From: Glycomyces terrestris
Lineage (GTDB): Bacteria; Actinomycetota; Actinomycetes; Mycobacteriales; Micromonosporaceae
DNA length: 64,000 nucleotides
Reading direction: 5' to 3'
NCBI RefSeq assembly: GCF_003933745.1
Contig: NZ_RSEB01000003.1
Coordinates: forward strand, 496,001 to 560,000
The notes beneath the pieces were generated by a model, which did not search any database, was not told the origin of the DNA, and was given only the letters and a program-made list of their open reading frames with translations. This document shows positions 50,613 through 58,819 of this stretch, in pieces (position 1 is the first letter of the stretch; the number at the start of each line of letters is the position of its first letter). The translations under genes and the position numbers were made by a program.

Positions 50613-51233
50613 ATGCCCACAGGTTCCACGGCCCGCCCGACCGCCCAGCGCACGCGCGACGCGCTGCTGCGCGCCGCGTACGAGGAGTTCACCCTCTTCG
50701 GTCCGGCCGGCGCCCGCGTGGACCGCATCGCCGACCGGGCCGGCTGCAACAAGCAGCGCCTCTACGCGTACTTCAAGAGCAAGGAGAACCTGTTCGGCGA
50801 GGTCATGCGCGAGGCGCACCGGCGCCTCGCCGAGGAGGTGCCGCTCCCCTCGGACCGCGAGGAGCTGGACGAGTACGTGGGCCGGGTCTTCGACTTCCAC
50901 CGCCGCGACCAGAGCATCGTGCGCCTGCTGGCCTGGGAGGGCCTGACGTACGGGCGGGCGGCCCTGCCGTGGGCGGAGGAGCGGCGGGCGTTCTACGAGG
51001 TCAAGCTGACCGCGCTGCGCAAGGCGATCGGCGGGGACGACCCGGCGATGCTCGCGGCGCTCCTCATCGAGCTCATCGCGATCGCGTCCTGGCCGTTCGT
51101 GGTCCCGCAGCAGCGGCGGCTCCTGTACGAGGAGTACCGCCCCGAGGTGACCACTGTGGACGCCCTGCGGGACTCGCTGAACACGCTGGGGCGCGCCAGC
51201 ATCGCGGCCGTGGCGAGGACGCCGGCCGAGTAG
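50613..51233 (+). CDS. TetR/AcrR family regulator
   Basis: 206 residues. HTH with ARVDRIADRAGCNKQRLYAYFKSKENLF (about 33-60) typical for TetR. The C-terminal domain (about 80-200) is helical with WEGLTYGRAALPW. It likely represses the divergent SDR-MFS-tautomerase-CMD operon; a ligand from the neighbouring AfsA operon is an attractive but untested idea. It ends 70 bp before the convergent gene at 51303. Confidence 0.86.
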   Translation: MPTGSTARPTAQRTRDALLRAAYEEFTLFGPAGARVDRIADRAGCNKQRLYAYFKSKENLFGEVMREAHRRLAEEVPLPSDREELDEYVGRVFDFHRRDQSIVRLLAWEGLTYGRAALPWAEERRAFYEVKLTALRKAIGGDDPAMLAALLIELIAIASWPFVVPQQRRLLYEEYRPEVTTVDALRDSLNTLGRASIAAVARTPAE

Positions 51234-51275
51234 CGCCGGACGGGGGGCCATGCGCGGTCACCTCGAATCGGTCGC

Positions 51276-51297
51276 GGCCCCGGCCGGAGCCGGGGCC
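51276..51297. terminator. Bidirectional hairpin between TetR gene and the gene at 51303
   Basis: GGCCCCGGC/GCCGGGGCC (9 bp), loop CGGA; no T-run. Confidence 0.65.
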
Positions 51298-51302
51298 GGT
51301 CG

Positions 51303-52133
51303 CTATGCGCGGGTGCGGAACTCCTGGAACGAGGGGCCGGTCAGCTTCAACTGGGCGTGGATGTCCGCGCCGAGTCCGAAGTGGCCGATCGCGCCGCCGT
51401 AGTTCTGCTGGTAGCTCATCCACAGCACCACGACGTTCACGACGCGGTTCGCGCCGGGCAGGCCGGGGTCAGGGAACGGGTCGGGCAGCTCGGCGCGGTA
51501 GTGGGCCGCGCCGCCCGCGTCGGCGATGAAGACGTTCGGGACGCCGAGCGGCCCGGGCCTGGTGGGGCCGGCCGGGTCGAGGTCCCGCTGCCGCAGCGAC
51601 ATCACCGTGTAGACGCTGTCGGGGATGAGCCCGGTGAACCAGAACTCGAAGACCGCGGCGCGGCCGTCGCCGGTCGTCGTCACCTCGAGCTGGCCCCGGG
51701 CCCTGCGCCACTGCCCCAGGGTGATCGGGTCGCGGCGGCGGGGGCCGTCGGCCGCGCGCAGGTCCGGGATCGGGACCTCGTGCAGCGGGTAGCTCGGGCG
51801 CACGACCTCGTGCGCGTCGGGACGCTGCTCGGGGGCGAACAGCATCGGGTAGTTGCTGCACGGCAGCGGCAGCGGCAGCGTGTACAGCTCCATGCCGTCG
51901 TCGTCGGCGGTGAGCTCGCGCAGGATGCGGTACGGGGCGAGCTCGCCGAACGGCGGCAGCGGGCTGTCGGCGGCGACCAGCGCCGATCCCCAAGCGGGCG
52001 TGACGGTCCCGTCGTCGGCGGCGCGGTTGATGCGGCCGATGGTGACGAAGTTGCCGTCCTTGTCCATGATCTCGCTGGGCGGATACGCCGGTCCCTGGGT
52101 GCTGACGCTGAGGTCCAGGACGGTGCCGGCCAC
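51303..52133 (-). CDS. Uncharacterised protein, second gene of the copy-B operon
   Basis: 276 residues, cytosolic, function not recognised. Features: SVSTQGPAYPPSEIMDKDGN near the start, YTLPLPLPCSNYPMLFAPEQR near 85-105, a beta-rich domain with AVFEFWFTGLIPDSVYTVMSL near 160-180, and LWMSYQQNYGGAIGHFGLGAD near 240. The second half looks like a beta-sandwich. It starts four bases after the barrel gene stop, so they are one operon under promoter copy B. Confidence 0.6.
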   Translation of the reverse strand: MAGTVLDLSVSTQGPAYPPSEIMDKDGNFVTIGRINRAADDGTVTPAWGSALVAADSPLPPFGELAPYRILRELTADDDGMELYTLPLPLPCSNYPMLFAPEQRPDAHEVVRPSYPLHEVPIPDLRAADGPRRRDPITLGQWRRARGQLEVTTTGDGRAAVFEFWFTGLIPDSVYTVMSLRQRDLDPAGPTRPGPLGVPNVFIADAGGAAHYRAELPDPFPDPGLPGANRVVNVVVLWMSYQQNYGGAIGHFGLGADIHAQLKLTGPSFQEFRTRA

Positions 52134-52136
52134 GGC

Positions 52137-52751
52137 TCAGACCCGCTCGTAGCAGCGGGTGTAGAGCCCGCCGGGGCCGCCGGTGATGTAGCGGTCGCCG
52201 GCCTGGGCGACGATCTCCTTGTAGCGGGTGTCGGTGAACGGCGCCAGGTACTCCTCGACGGGGCAGGAGAAGCCGGAGACGAACAGCACGCCGGGCTGGG
52301 TGCTCACCGCGGTGTGGTACGCGCTGAACGACTCGACCTGCTCGGACTCGCGGACCACCGCGAAGATGGTCTCCTCGCGCCAGGCGCGGTACGCCTCGTA
52401 CGCCGGGGGCTTGACCTCGACGTAGCGCAGCTGCACGTACGGGGTCTGCGGCAGGTCCGTGCCGGGCTCCTTGGGGGCCTCCACGAACCGCACGACCTGG
52501 CGCCGGAAGTCCCCGGCGGCGTACGGGCCGACGGCGGTCCACAGCGGGTCGGCGTCGGGCGCGGTCGCCTCGATCGCGTCGAGTCCGTCGAGGACCCGCA
52601 GTTCGAGGAGGGTGTCGGCCTCCAGGCAGCGGTAGAGGATCCGGTCCTTGCCGGGGGTGGCGGCGAGGTGCTCGCTCCACGCGGCGGCGGCCTCGTCGCG
52701 CCGGTCGGCGGCGACGGGGAGTTCGGTGACGAGCAGGAGGGTGGCGGACAT
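52137..52751 (-). CDS. Dimeric alpha/beta-barrel (ABM-like) protein
   Basis: 204 residues. Two ferredoxin-like halves: SATLLLVTELPVAADRRDEA and later TPYVQLRYVEVKPPAYEAYR, each a beta-alpha-beta start typical for antibiotic-biosynthesis-monooxygenase-type barrels. One chain containing both halves would mimic a dimer. These proteins often tailor polyketide or quinone metabolites. First gene of the operon transcribed from promoter copy B, about 250 bp upstream. Confidence 0.68.
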   Translation of the reverse strand: MSATLLLVTELPVAADRRDEAAAAWSEHLAATPGKDRILYRCLEADTLLELRVLDGLDAIEATAPDADPLWTAVGPYAAGDFRRQVVRFVEAPKEPGTDLPQTPYVQLRYVEVKPPAYEAYRAWREETIFAVVRESEQVESFSAYHTAVSTQPGVLFVSGFSCPVEEYLAPFTDTRYKEIVAQAGDRYITGGPGGLYTRCYERV

Positions 52752-53270
52752 GGCGGTTCTCCAGATCGGTGTGGGGTGGCACTGAGGACCGAGACCGGCC
52801 GGGGCCGCGTGCGTCCGCGGCGGCGTCGGCGGTCCCGCCGGCTTCCGGCGCGAACGGGTCTCGATCGTCTTTGGACGGTCGGGGAACGTGGGAATCCGTG
52901 CGGCGCTGCGACGGGGCGTGCGGTGGTCCGATTCGCACGGTGAGCCGAATCGGCTTGGCGCCATTGGGAACCGGCGCCCGGATGGAGTGCGATGTACACG
53001 TTCAGCATAGGAAGCACACCCTCCGTGAGCAACCATCCGGTTAGTGTTGTGGCTTTCTTCACACAAAGCAACGCAATAGGTGACGATCGCATTGCGAACT
53101 CGTGTGCGGGCGTTGAACCGGGAGCATCCGGACCGCCACCGCGCGGCCGTTGCGTAGCCGCCGTCCCGGCTCCGCGTTTCGATCCCCTCCCGGGACGCCC
53201 CCCGCGGGTTAGGCTCGACCGCGGTCACCCCCGGACCGAGTGAACATCCGAGCACCTCAGGGGGACACAC
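52752..53270. other. Regulatory intergenic region of the barrel-protein operon
   Basis: 519 bp, containing promoter block B (52955-53120) and a GC-rich 5' untranslated stretch of about 250 bp (52752-52998) with no gene supported. The segment 53121-53270 holds the promoter of the surface-protein gene. Confidence 0.5.
52955..53120 (-). promoter_or_regulatory. Promoter with CRP-like site (copy B)
   Basis: On the minus strand: TGTGA-AGAAAG-CCACA (53048-53063), TTGCTC (53027-53032), a 17-base spacer, TATGCT (53004-53009). Flanks match copy A: AACACTAACYGGATGG between operator and -35, TTTGTGTGA before it, and TTGGCGCCATTGGGAA downstream (52955-52970). Confidence 0.72.
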
Positions 53271-54713
53271 GTGCAACACCGAACCGCCAGCGCGCGCCGG
53301 GCCCGGCGCCTGACCCTGGCCGGCGCCGCCGGGCTCGTCGCTGCCGCGGCCGCGACGGCCATCGCCTGCAACACCGCCGGCACCGGCCCGGCCGCGCACG
53401 CCGCCGCGGTGAGCTACGACCCGCTCGCGCCCGCGCTCGGCTTCAACTCGTTCGTCGAGGACCGGACCGTGCTCGCCTCGACCGAGTCCGAGGGGCCCGT
53501 CGCCACCGGCGGCGACCTCGTCCTCGACGGCTACTACAACGTCATGATCCACCCGGTCGGCAGCTACACGGCGCCCGGCGACACCGTGCCGAGCGCGCTC
53601 GTCGTCGGCGGCGAGGTCGACTTCGGCGGCGGCGAGCCCGGCTCGGTGGCGAAGGTCCTCAGCGGCGGCTACGTCAAGATCGGCGACACCTCGGGGGTCT
53701 CGGTCCTCACCACCGACCAGAACAACGCGAGCGTGAACACGCAGGTCGTGCCCGCCGGCGGGGCGTACAACTCGACGCCGCGGATCGAGCTGAACTCGAA
53801 GGAGCCGGCGGACGCGGTCGCGCAGGCCCCGATCGACTTCGGCGCGGCCTTCGCCGAGCTGCGGGCGAACGCCGCGGCCCTGGCCGTGTGCGAGGCGAAC
53901 GAGGTCCGCATGGTCGACGAGGGACTCCAGACCGTCCCCAAGGGCGGGGTCCAGCCGAACCAGCGGATCTCGATCCAGGGCATGGACCCGAACCGGACGA
54001 ACGTCCTCAACGTCACCGGCGAGGACCTGAACGACCTGTCGGAGCTGGTGTACCTGCTCCAGCCGACCGAGAGCGGCCCGCTGCTGATCAACGTGGACAC
54101 GTCCGGGACCGGCGGCGAGATGGACTGGTTCGTCAAGAACCAGCCGGGCGCGGGCGGCATCCTCGGCGCGCCGTACATCCTGTGGAACTTCGGCGAGACC
54201 ACGCGCCTGACGCTCACCGGCGGCGACTCCCTCGAAGGGAGCGTCCTCGCGCCGGACGCCGACTACACGGACCTGAGCCCGTCGAACGTGGAGGGCCAGA
54301 TCATCGCGAAGAACGCCAGCCACGGCACCGTGCGCGCCAACGGCGGGGAGATCCACCACGCGCCGTTCGGCAGCACGCTCGCCTGCGAAGACGGCGACCA
54401 GACGACCCCGGCCTCGACGACCCCGTCCGACGTCACCAACTCGATCCAATCGGAGACCCCGTCCGGGGACGGCCCGAGCGGCGGCTCCGAGGGCCCCTCG
54501 ACCGGGGACAGCACGGGCGGCGGCTCCGAGGGCCCCTCGAACGGCGACCGGACGGGCGGCTCGGACGGTTCGCACGGTGACGGGCACGGCTCGGACGACC
54601 TGGCGACCACGGGCGCGTCGATGCGGCCGCTGCTGTTCGTCGCGGTCGCGCTGCTCGCGGTCGGCGGCGCGGTGGTGGCCCTGACGTACGCGCGAAGGAG
54701 CACGCGAAGCTGA
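53271..54713 (+). CDS. Choice-of-anchor A surface protein with LAxTG sorting signal
   Basis: 480 residues from a GTG. Signal peptide (1-45; twin Arg cluster, Ala-rich, a Cys at 33 near its end), then a choice-of-anchor A (collagen-binding-like) domain to about 375, with LGFNSFVEDRTVLAS, VATGGDLVLDGYYNV and NVEGQIIAKNASHGTVRANGGEIHHAPF. A Ser/Gly/Pro linker (385-445) leads to LATTG, a hydrophobic helix and RRSTRS, a sortase class E type signal. It should be covalently attached to the cell wall and may act as adhesin. Overlaps the DUF1275 gene by one base. Confidence 0.85.
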   Translation: MQHRTASARRARRLTLAGAAGLVAAAAATAIACNTAGTGPAAHAAAVSYDPLAPALGFNSFVEDRTVLASTESEGPVATGGDLVLDGYYNVMIHPVGSYTAPGDTVPSALVVGGEVDFGGGEPGSVAKVLSGGYVKIGDTSGVSVLTTDQNNASVNTQVVPAGGAYNSTPRIELNSKEPADAVAQAPIDFGAAFAELRANAAALAVCEANEVRMVDEGLQTVPKGGVQPNQRISIQGMDPNRTNVLNVTGEDLNDLSELVYLLQPTESGPLLINVDTSGTGGEMDWFVKNQPGAGGILGAPYILWNFGETTRLTLTGGDSLEGSVLAPDADYTDLSPSNVEGQIIAKNASHGTVRANGGEIHHAPFGSTLACEDGDQTTPASTTPSDVTNSIQSETPSGDGPSGGSEGPSTGDSTGGGSEGPSNGDRTGGSDGSHGDGHGSDDLATTGASMRPLLFVAVALLAVGGAVVALTYARRSTRS

Positions 54714-55384
54714 TGCCCGCCCCGATCGACCGCGCCTCCGCGCACGCGTGGACGGCGCTCGTCCTCACCGCGCTCGCCGGTGCGGTCGACGGGGCCGGGT
54801 TCCTCGCCCTCGGGCAGCAGTTCGTCGCCAACCAGACCGGGAACGCGGTGCTGCTGGCGGTGGCCGTGTCCGGGGAGGTGACGGGCCGCGGCGACGGGCT
54901 GTCGGCGGTCGGGCCGCTGTGGTCGCTCGCCGGGTTCGCGCTGGGCGCGGTGGCCGCGTCGCTGGCCACGCGGCGGCACGTGCTCACCAGTTTCGGCGTC
55001 CCGGTGCTGCTCGTGGCCGAGGTGGTGCTGCTGGCGTCGGCGGGGCTCGCGGGGAGCGCGGAGCCCGCGATCGGCCTGGCGGCGGTCGCGATGGGCGTCC
55101 AGAGCATCCACGCCGCCCGCATCGGCCTGGCCGGGGTGACGACGACGGTGCTCACGGGGACGCTGATCGCGCTGTCGGTCAATCTCTCCGGGAGCCGCGA
55201 GGACCTGCGGTCGGCCCGGCTCCAGGCGGGCGTCTGGGCCGTGTACCTCGCGGGCGCCGGGCTCGGTTCGGTGCTGGCGCACGAGGTCTCGTTCAGCGCG
55301 GTGTGCTGGTCGGCCGCGGGCGTGGCGGCGCTGATGGCCGCCGCCGGGTTCGTCGAGGACCGCCGCCTGCGGTCGCGGGCCTAG
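54713..55384 (+). CDS. DUF1275 (YoaK-like) membrane protein
   Basis: 223 residues, six hydrophobic helices. The family signature is visible: ALAGAVDGAGFLALGQQFVANQTGNAVLLA at about 18-47 and GVQSIHAARIGLAGVTTTVLTGTL near 125-150. Function unknown. Its ATG overlaps the stop of the surface-protein gene (TGATG), so translation is coupled. Confidence 0.88.
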   Translation: MPAPIDRASAHAWTALVLTALAGAVDGAGFLALGQQFVANQTGNAVLLAVAVSGEVTGRGDGLSAVGPLWSLAGFALGAVAASLATRRHVLTSFGVPVLLVAEVVLLASAGLAGSAEPAIGLAAVAMGVQSIHAARIGLAGVTTTVLTGTLIALSVNLSGSREDLRSARLQAGVWAVYLAGAGLGSVLAHEVSFSAVCWSAAGVAALMAAAGFVEDRRLRSRA

Positions 55385-56340
55385 GCCGCGAACGCGCGCT
55401 CGGGTTCGCGCTTGGCGGCGACCAGCGCCGCGGCCGCGGCCTCCCAGGCGGGGTGGCGGAACTCGAAGCCGGCGGCCTCGAGCCGGGCGGGCACGACGCG
55501 GCGGCTCTTGAGCAGGACCTCGGTGTCGCTGCGGAGGACGAGCGCGCCGATCTCGGCCATCCACCCGGTCGCGGGGACCGCGAACCGGACGCCCATGGCG
55601 CGGCGCAGGATGCGCATGAAGTCGCGCTGGCGCAGCGGGTGCGGGGCGGCGAGGTTGACGGGCCCGGCGAGGTCGTCGCGTTCGATGAGGAACAGGACGG
55701 CGCGCGCGAAGTCCTCCTCGTGGATCCAGGACACGAACTGGCGGCCTCCGGCGACCGGCCCGCCGATGCCGAGCCGGGCCATGCGGCAGAACGCGTCGAA
55801 GGCCGAGCCGCGGTCGGGGTTCATGACGATCGCGGTGCGCATCGCGACCTTGCGGGTGCGGGGCGTCTGGGCTTCGTCGAGGGCGCGCTCCCAGGCCCGC
55901 GCGATGTCGATGCTGTAGGACCAGCGGGCGGGGACGCCGGGCTCGGCGCCGCCGATGACGCCGGTCTCCTCGTCGTTGGCGCGGTCGAAGGTGTGGGCGT
56001 AGATCGTCGCGGTCGAGGCCTGGAGCCACACGGCCGGCGGGTGCTCGGCGGCGGCCAGGGCCTCGCCGATGACGCGGGTCGAGTCGACCCGGGAGGCCAT
56101 GACCTCGTCGCGGTAGGCGGCGTCCTCGCGGATGTGGACGGCCCGGCCGGCCAGGTTGACGACCGCGTCGGCGCCTTCGAGGGCCTCGGTCCAGGGTCCG
56201 AGGGTGCGGCCGTCCCAGTGGAGGTGGTGCGGGGCGGTCGGGTTGCGGGTGAGCACGGTGATGCGGTGGCCCGCGGCGAGCAGGCCGCGTTCGAGGACGG
56301 CACCGAGGTTGCCGGTGCCGCCGGGGATGACGATCTTCAT
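55381..56340 (-). CDS. TIGR01777-type NAD-dependent epimerase/dehydratase-like protein
   Basis: 319 residues. Extended SDR: MKIVIPGGTGNLGAVLERGL (GGxGxxG) and a middle domain with DAVVNLAGRAVHIREDAAYRDE. C-terminal DUF1731-like helix PARLEAAGFEFRHPAWEAAAA is the mark of this subfamily (YfcH/SulA-like). Cytosolic; role unproven. Convergent with the DUF1275 gene, overlapping it by four bases. Confidence 0.86.
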   Translation of the reverse strand: MKIVIPGGTGNLGAVLERGLLAAGHRITVLTRNPTAPHHLHWDGRTLGPWTEALEGADAVVNLAGRAVHIREDAAYRDEVMASRVDSTRVIGEALAAAEHPPAVWLQASTATIYAHTFDRANDEETGVIGGAEPGVPARWSYSIDIARAWERALDEAQTPRTRKVAMRTAIVMNPDRGSAFDAFCRMARLGIGGPVAGGRQFVSWIHEEDFARAVLFLIERDDLAGPVNLAAPHPLRQRDFMRILRRAMGVRFAVPATGWMAEIGALVLRSDTEVLLKSRRVVPARLEAAGFEFRHPAWEAAAAALVAAKREPERAFAA

Positions 56341-56523
56341 GGGGTACCTCCTTGTACACCAAGGCTACCCCAGGTCTTGAACACGTTCAATTATGATCTG
56401 GGCCTCGCGCGGGCGGCGCGGCGGCGGGCCGACTTCTCCCGGGATCGGCGGTTTCAGTCCCCGGGCGCGCTCGTCGTGGAACGATCCGACCTGGACAGGG
56501 AACCGAACGGGAAGGACCGATCC

Positions 56524-57210
56524 ATGAAGCGAAGGAACAAGCAGAAGGCCGTCGCCATCGGGGCCGCCGCCACCGCCGTGGCGGCCGGCGCGGCGATCGC
56601 GGTCGCGGTGAGGACCAGGCGGGTCGCGCCGATCGGCAAGGTCCGCCGGGACAAGTTCGACCGCTGGTTCGACACCCTCGACGTCGACGGCAACGACTAC
56701 ATCACCGAGGAGAACCTCCGCGAGGCCGCCGACCGCGTCCTGGGCGCCCGCGGCGTCCCCGTCGAGAGCCCGATGGGCCTCGAGCTCCGGGAGGCCACCC
56801 TCCGCCTGTGGACCGACTTCATCGCCCCGGCCGCCGAGGACGACGACGCCCGCGTCTCCCGCCGGGAGCTGCGGTCCGCGCTCGCCCGCAACATGCTCGC
56901 CGACCGCATCGCGGCGGCCGCGAAGCTCGCCTACGTCGCCGACGCGTACTTCGCGATCACCGACGAGGACGGCGACGGCCTCATCAGCTCCGGCGAGTTC
57001 GTGCAGCTCATGCGCAACTGGAACGGCGTCGACTACGTGGAGAGCCACCGGCTGTTCGAGTTCCTCGACGCCGACCACGACAACCGCATCTCGCCCGACG
57101 AGTGGCGGCGGGCGATCTTCGGCTTCTTCCTCGGGAGCGAGCGGAACCACCCGGTGAACGACCTCATGGGCAAGGTCGGCAGCCCGATACTGGCCCCGGC
57201 CGACTTCTGA
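56524..57210 (+). CDS. Membrane-anchored EF-hand calcium-binding protein
   Basis: 228 residues from the ATG at 56524 (GGAAGG ten bases upstream). An N-terminal hydrophobic helix (about 10-28) and three EF-hand loops: DVDGNDYITEEN (about 52-63), DEDGDGLISSGE (about 149-160) and DADHDNRISPDE (about 183-194). A fourth, degenerate hand is likely at about 100-112 (EDDDARVSRREL). The calerythrin-like layout suggests calcium buffering or sensing at the membrane. Confidence 0.85.
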   Translation: MKRRNKQKAVAIGAAATAVAAGAAIAVAVRTRRVAPIGKVRRDKFDRWFDTLDVDGNDYITEENLREAADRVLGARGVPVESPMGLELREATLRLWTDFIAPAAEDDDARVSRRELRSALARNMLADRIAAAAKLAYVADAYFAITDEDGDGLISSGEFVQLMRNWNGVDYVESHRLFEFLDADHDNRISPDEWRRAIFGFFLGSERNHPVNDLMGKVGSPILAPADF

Positions 57211-57284
57211 CCGGGGGCGGGCCGCCGCGCGCACTCGCGAACCGAATGCGCTGCGGCTCTGCGGGAACCGCGAGCGACGTGAAC

Positions 57285-57320
57285 GGGCCGGCGGATGCGC
57301 CGACATGCATCAGCCGGCCC
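57285..57320. terminator. Bidirectional terminator between EF-hand and GrpB genes
   Basis: GGGCCGGC/GCCGGCCC (8 bp) with inner GATGC/GCATC, followed by TTCG on the plus strand and by GTTC on the minus strand. Confidence 0.78.
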
Positions 57321-57344
57321 TTCGCCGTGCCCACCCCCGGCCGG

Positions 57345-57893
57345 TCACTCCCGGGTCGCGGCGACGGCCTCCTCGATGAAGGCGGCCTTCCCCGCGGTGT
57401 ACGCCTCGCGGTCGTCGCCGTGCTGCTCGGCGAGGAGGCGCTTCAGGTCCCCGTAGCGCCGCGCGAGCGCGCCGTCGCACCGCAGGGCGTCGCGGAACCG
57501 GATCTGCTCGCTCCAGCGGGGGTGCCCGGCCGCGATGAGGTGCAGGTGGGCTTCGCGGTGGCGGCCGGTGGCGTCGGGCTTGACGAAGAAGCGGCGCCAG
57601 GGGCGGCCGTCGAGGTCCGGCGGCACGAAATGCCAGCCGGCGGCGGCGAGGTCCGGTCCGACCTCGGCGGCGGCGAGGTCAAGGTCCCGCACGGTCACCG
57701 CGAGGTCCACGATCGGCTTGGCGGCGAGGCCCGGCACCGAGGTCGATCCGACGTGCTCGATGCCCTCGACCAGGCAGGGAGCGAGGATCGGCGCGAGCAC
57801 CGCCCGCTCGGCGGCGGCGCGGACGGCCCACTGCGGATCGTGCGGCCGCACTTCGGCGCGCTCGTGCGCCCACGCCGGGATTTGATCACTCAT
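57345..57893 (-). CDS. GrpB family protein (nucleotidyltransferase fold)
   Basis: 182 residues from the ATG at 57893. Family motifs: IEHVGSTSVPGLAAKPIVDLAV at about 44-65, and HREAHLHLIAAGHPRWSEQIRFRDAL near 111-137. GrpB members have a nucleotidyltransferase-like fold; some are fused to dephospho-CoA kinase. Cytosolic. Substrate unknown. Confidence 0.88.
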   Translation of the reverse strand: MSDQIPAWAHERAEVRPHDPQWAVRAAAERAVLAPILAPCLVEGIEHVGSTSVPGLAAKPIVDLAVTVRDLDLAAAEVGPDLAAAGWHFVPPDLDGRPWRRFFVKPDATGRHREAHLHLIAAGHPRWSEQIRFRDALRCDGALARRYGDLKRLLAEQHGDDREAYTAGKAAFIEEAVAATRE

Positions 57894-58068
57894 GTTCTGC
57901 ACCAATGCATCCCGATCGGTCTCTGGTCCGCGTCTCCTGCACCTTATGCGCCGGTGCCACCCAGTCCGAACGCGGCTGCGGTCCTGGAGGGCAGCGCGTC
58001 TGCTCGGTCTGGGGCCGCATTGTCGGAGGGGTGGCGTAGCCTGCCGGGGTCGAGCGAGGAGGACCCGG

Positions 58069-58731
58069 GTGAAGTTCAGGAAGATCGACGAGAAGCTGTC
58101 CATGCGCAGGCCGCTGGTGGAGGATGAGCGGTTGCGGCCGCTGGAGGACGACCTCGACTTCGACGTCGAATGGAGCGAGCTGCTCATCGAAGGCGCCGAC
58201 TGGACCGGCGCGCACGGCGACGGAAGCCTGGAGTCCTCGGCGGTCCGGAACTCGGACCTGTCGGGCGCGGTCCTGTCGCCGTTCGAGGTCGTGGATGTGG
58301 TCGTGGACCACTCGGTGCTGTCGAACGCCCGCTGGGAGGAGGCGACCGCTCGCCGCGTCGAGATCACCGAGAGCCAGCTCGTGGGCTGGCAGGCCCAGTT
58401 CTCGCTGGTGCAGGACCTCTACGTCGCGGATTCCCGGGCCGACTTCGCGGGCATCTCGATCGGCACCGCCAAGGGCCCGGTGGTGTTCGAGCGCTGCCGC
58501 TTCACGAACGCGACCTTCCTCGGCGACTTCTCGAAGGCGGTCTTCATCGAATGCTCGTTCCCCGGCGCCGACTTCTCCCGCGTGTCCAACGCGAAGGGCT
58601 GCGACTTCCGCCGCGCCGAGCTCGGCGGCATCACCGGTCTGATGAGCCTCAAGGGCGCCCTGATCACCGCGGACCAGGCGGTCGAGATAGCCGGCGAACT
58701 CGCCGTGGCGGCCGGCTTCAAACTCGCCTGA
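58069..58731 (+). CDS. Pentapeptide-repeat protein
   Basis: 220 residues from a GTG with GAGGAGG nine bases upstream. From about 40 onward the sequence follows a loose A(D/N)LxX right-handed beta-helix pattern: SELLIEGADWTGA, SAVRNSDLSGAVL, SVLSNARWEEA, RFTNATFLGDFSKAVF and SFPGADFSRVSNAKGCDF. Helix-like proteins of this group can mimic DNA or act as scaffolds; quinolone protection is one known role but cannot be assumed here. Confidence 0.78.
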   Translation: MKFRKIDEKLSMRRPLVEDERLRPLEDDLDFDVEWSELLIEGADWTGAHGDGSLESSAVRNSDLSGAVLSPFEVVDVVVDHSVLSNARWEEATARRVEITESQLVGWQAQFSLVQDLYVADSRADFAGISIGTAKGPVVFERCRFTNATFLGDFSKAVFIECSFPGADFSRVSNAKGCDFRRAELGGITGLMSLKGALITADQAVEIAGELAVAAGFKLA

Positions 58732-58819
58732 CCGGGGCTCGGACCCCGCTCACGGCGGCCGACTCGGTCATGACCGTTTCGTGCAGCGGCCGTTCGGATT
58801 CGACGCTAGCCTGAAGCGC

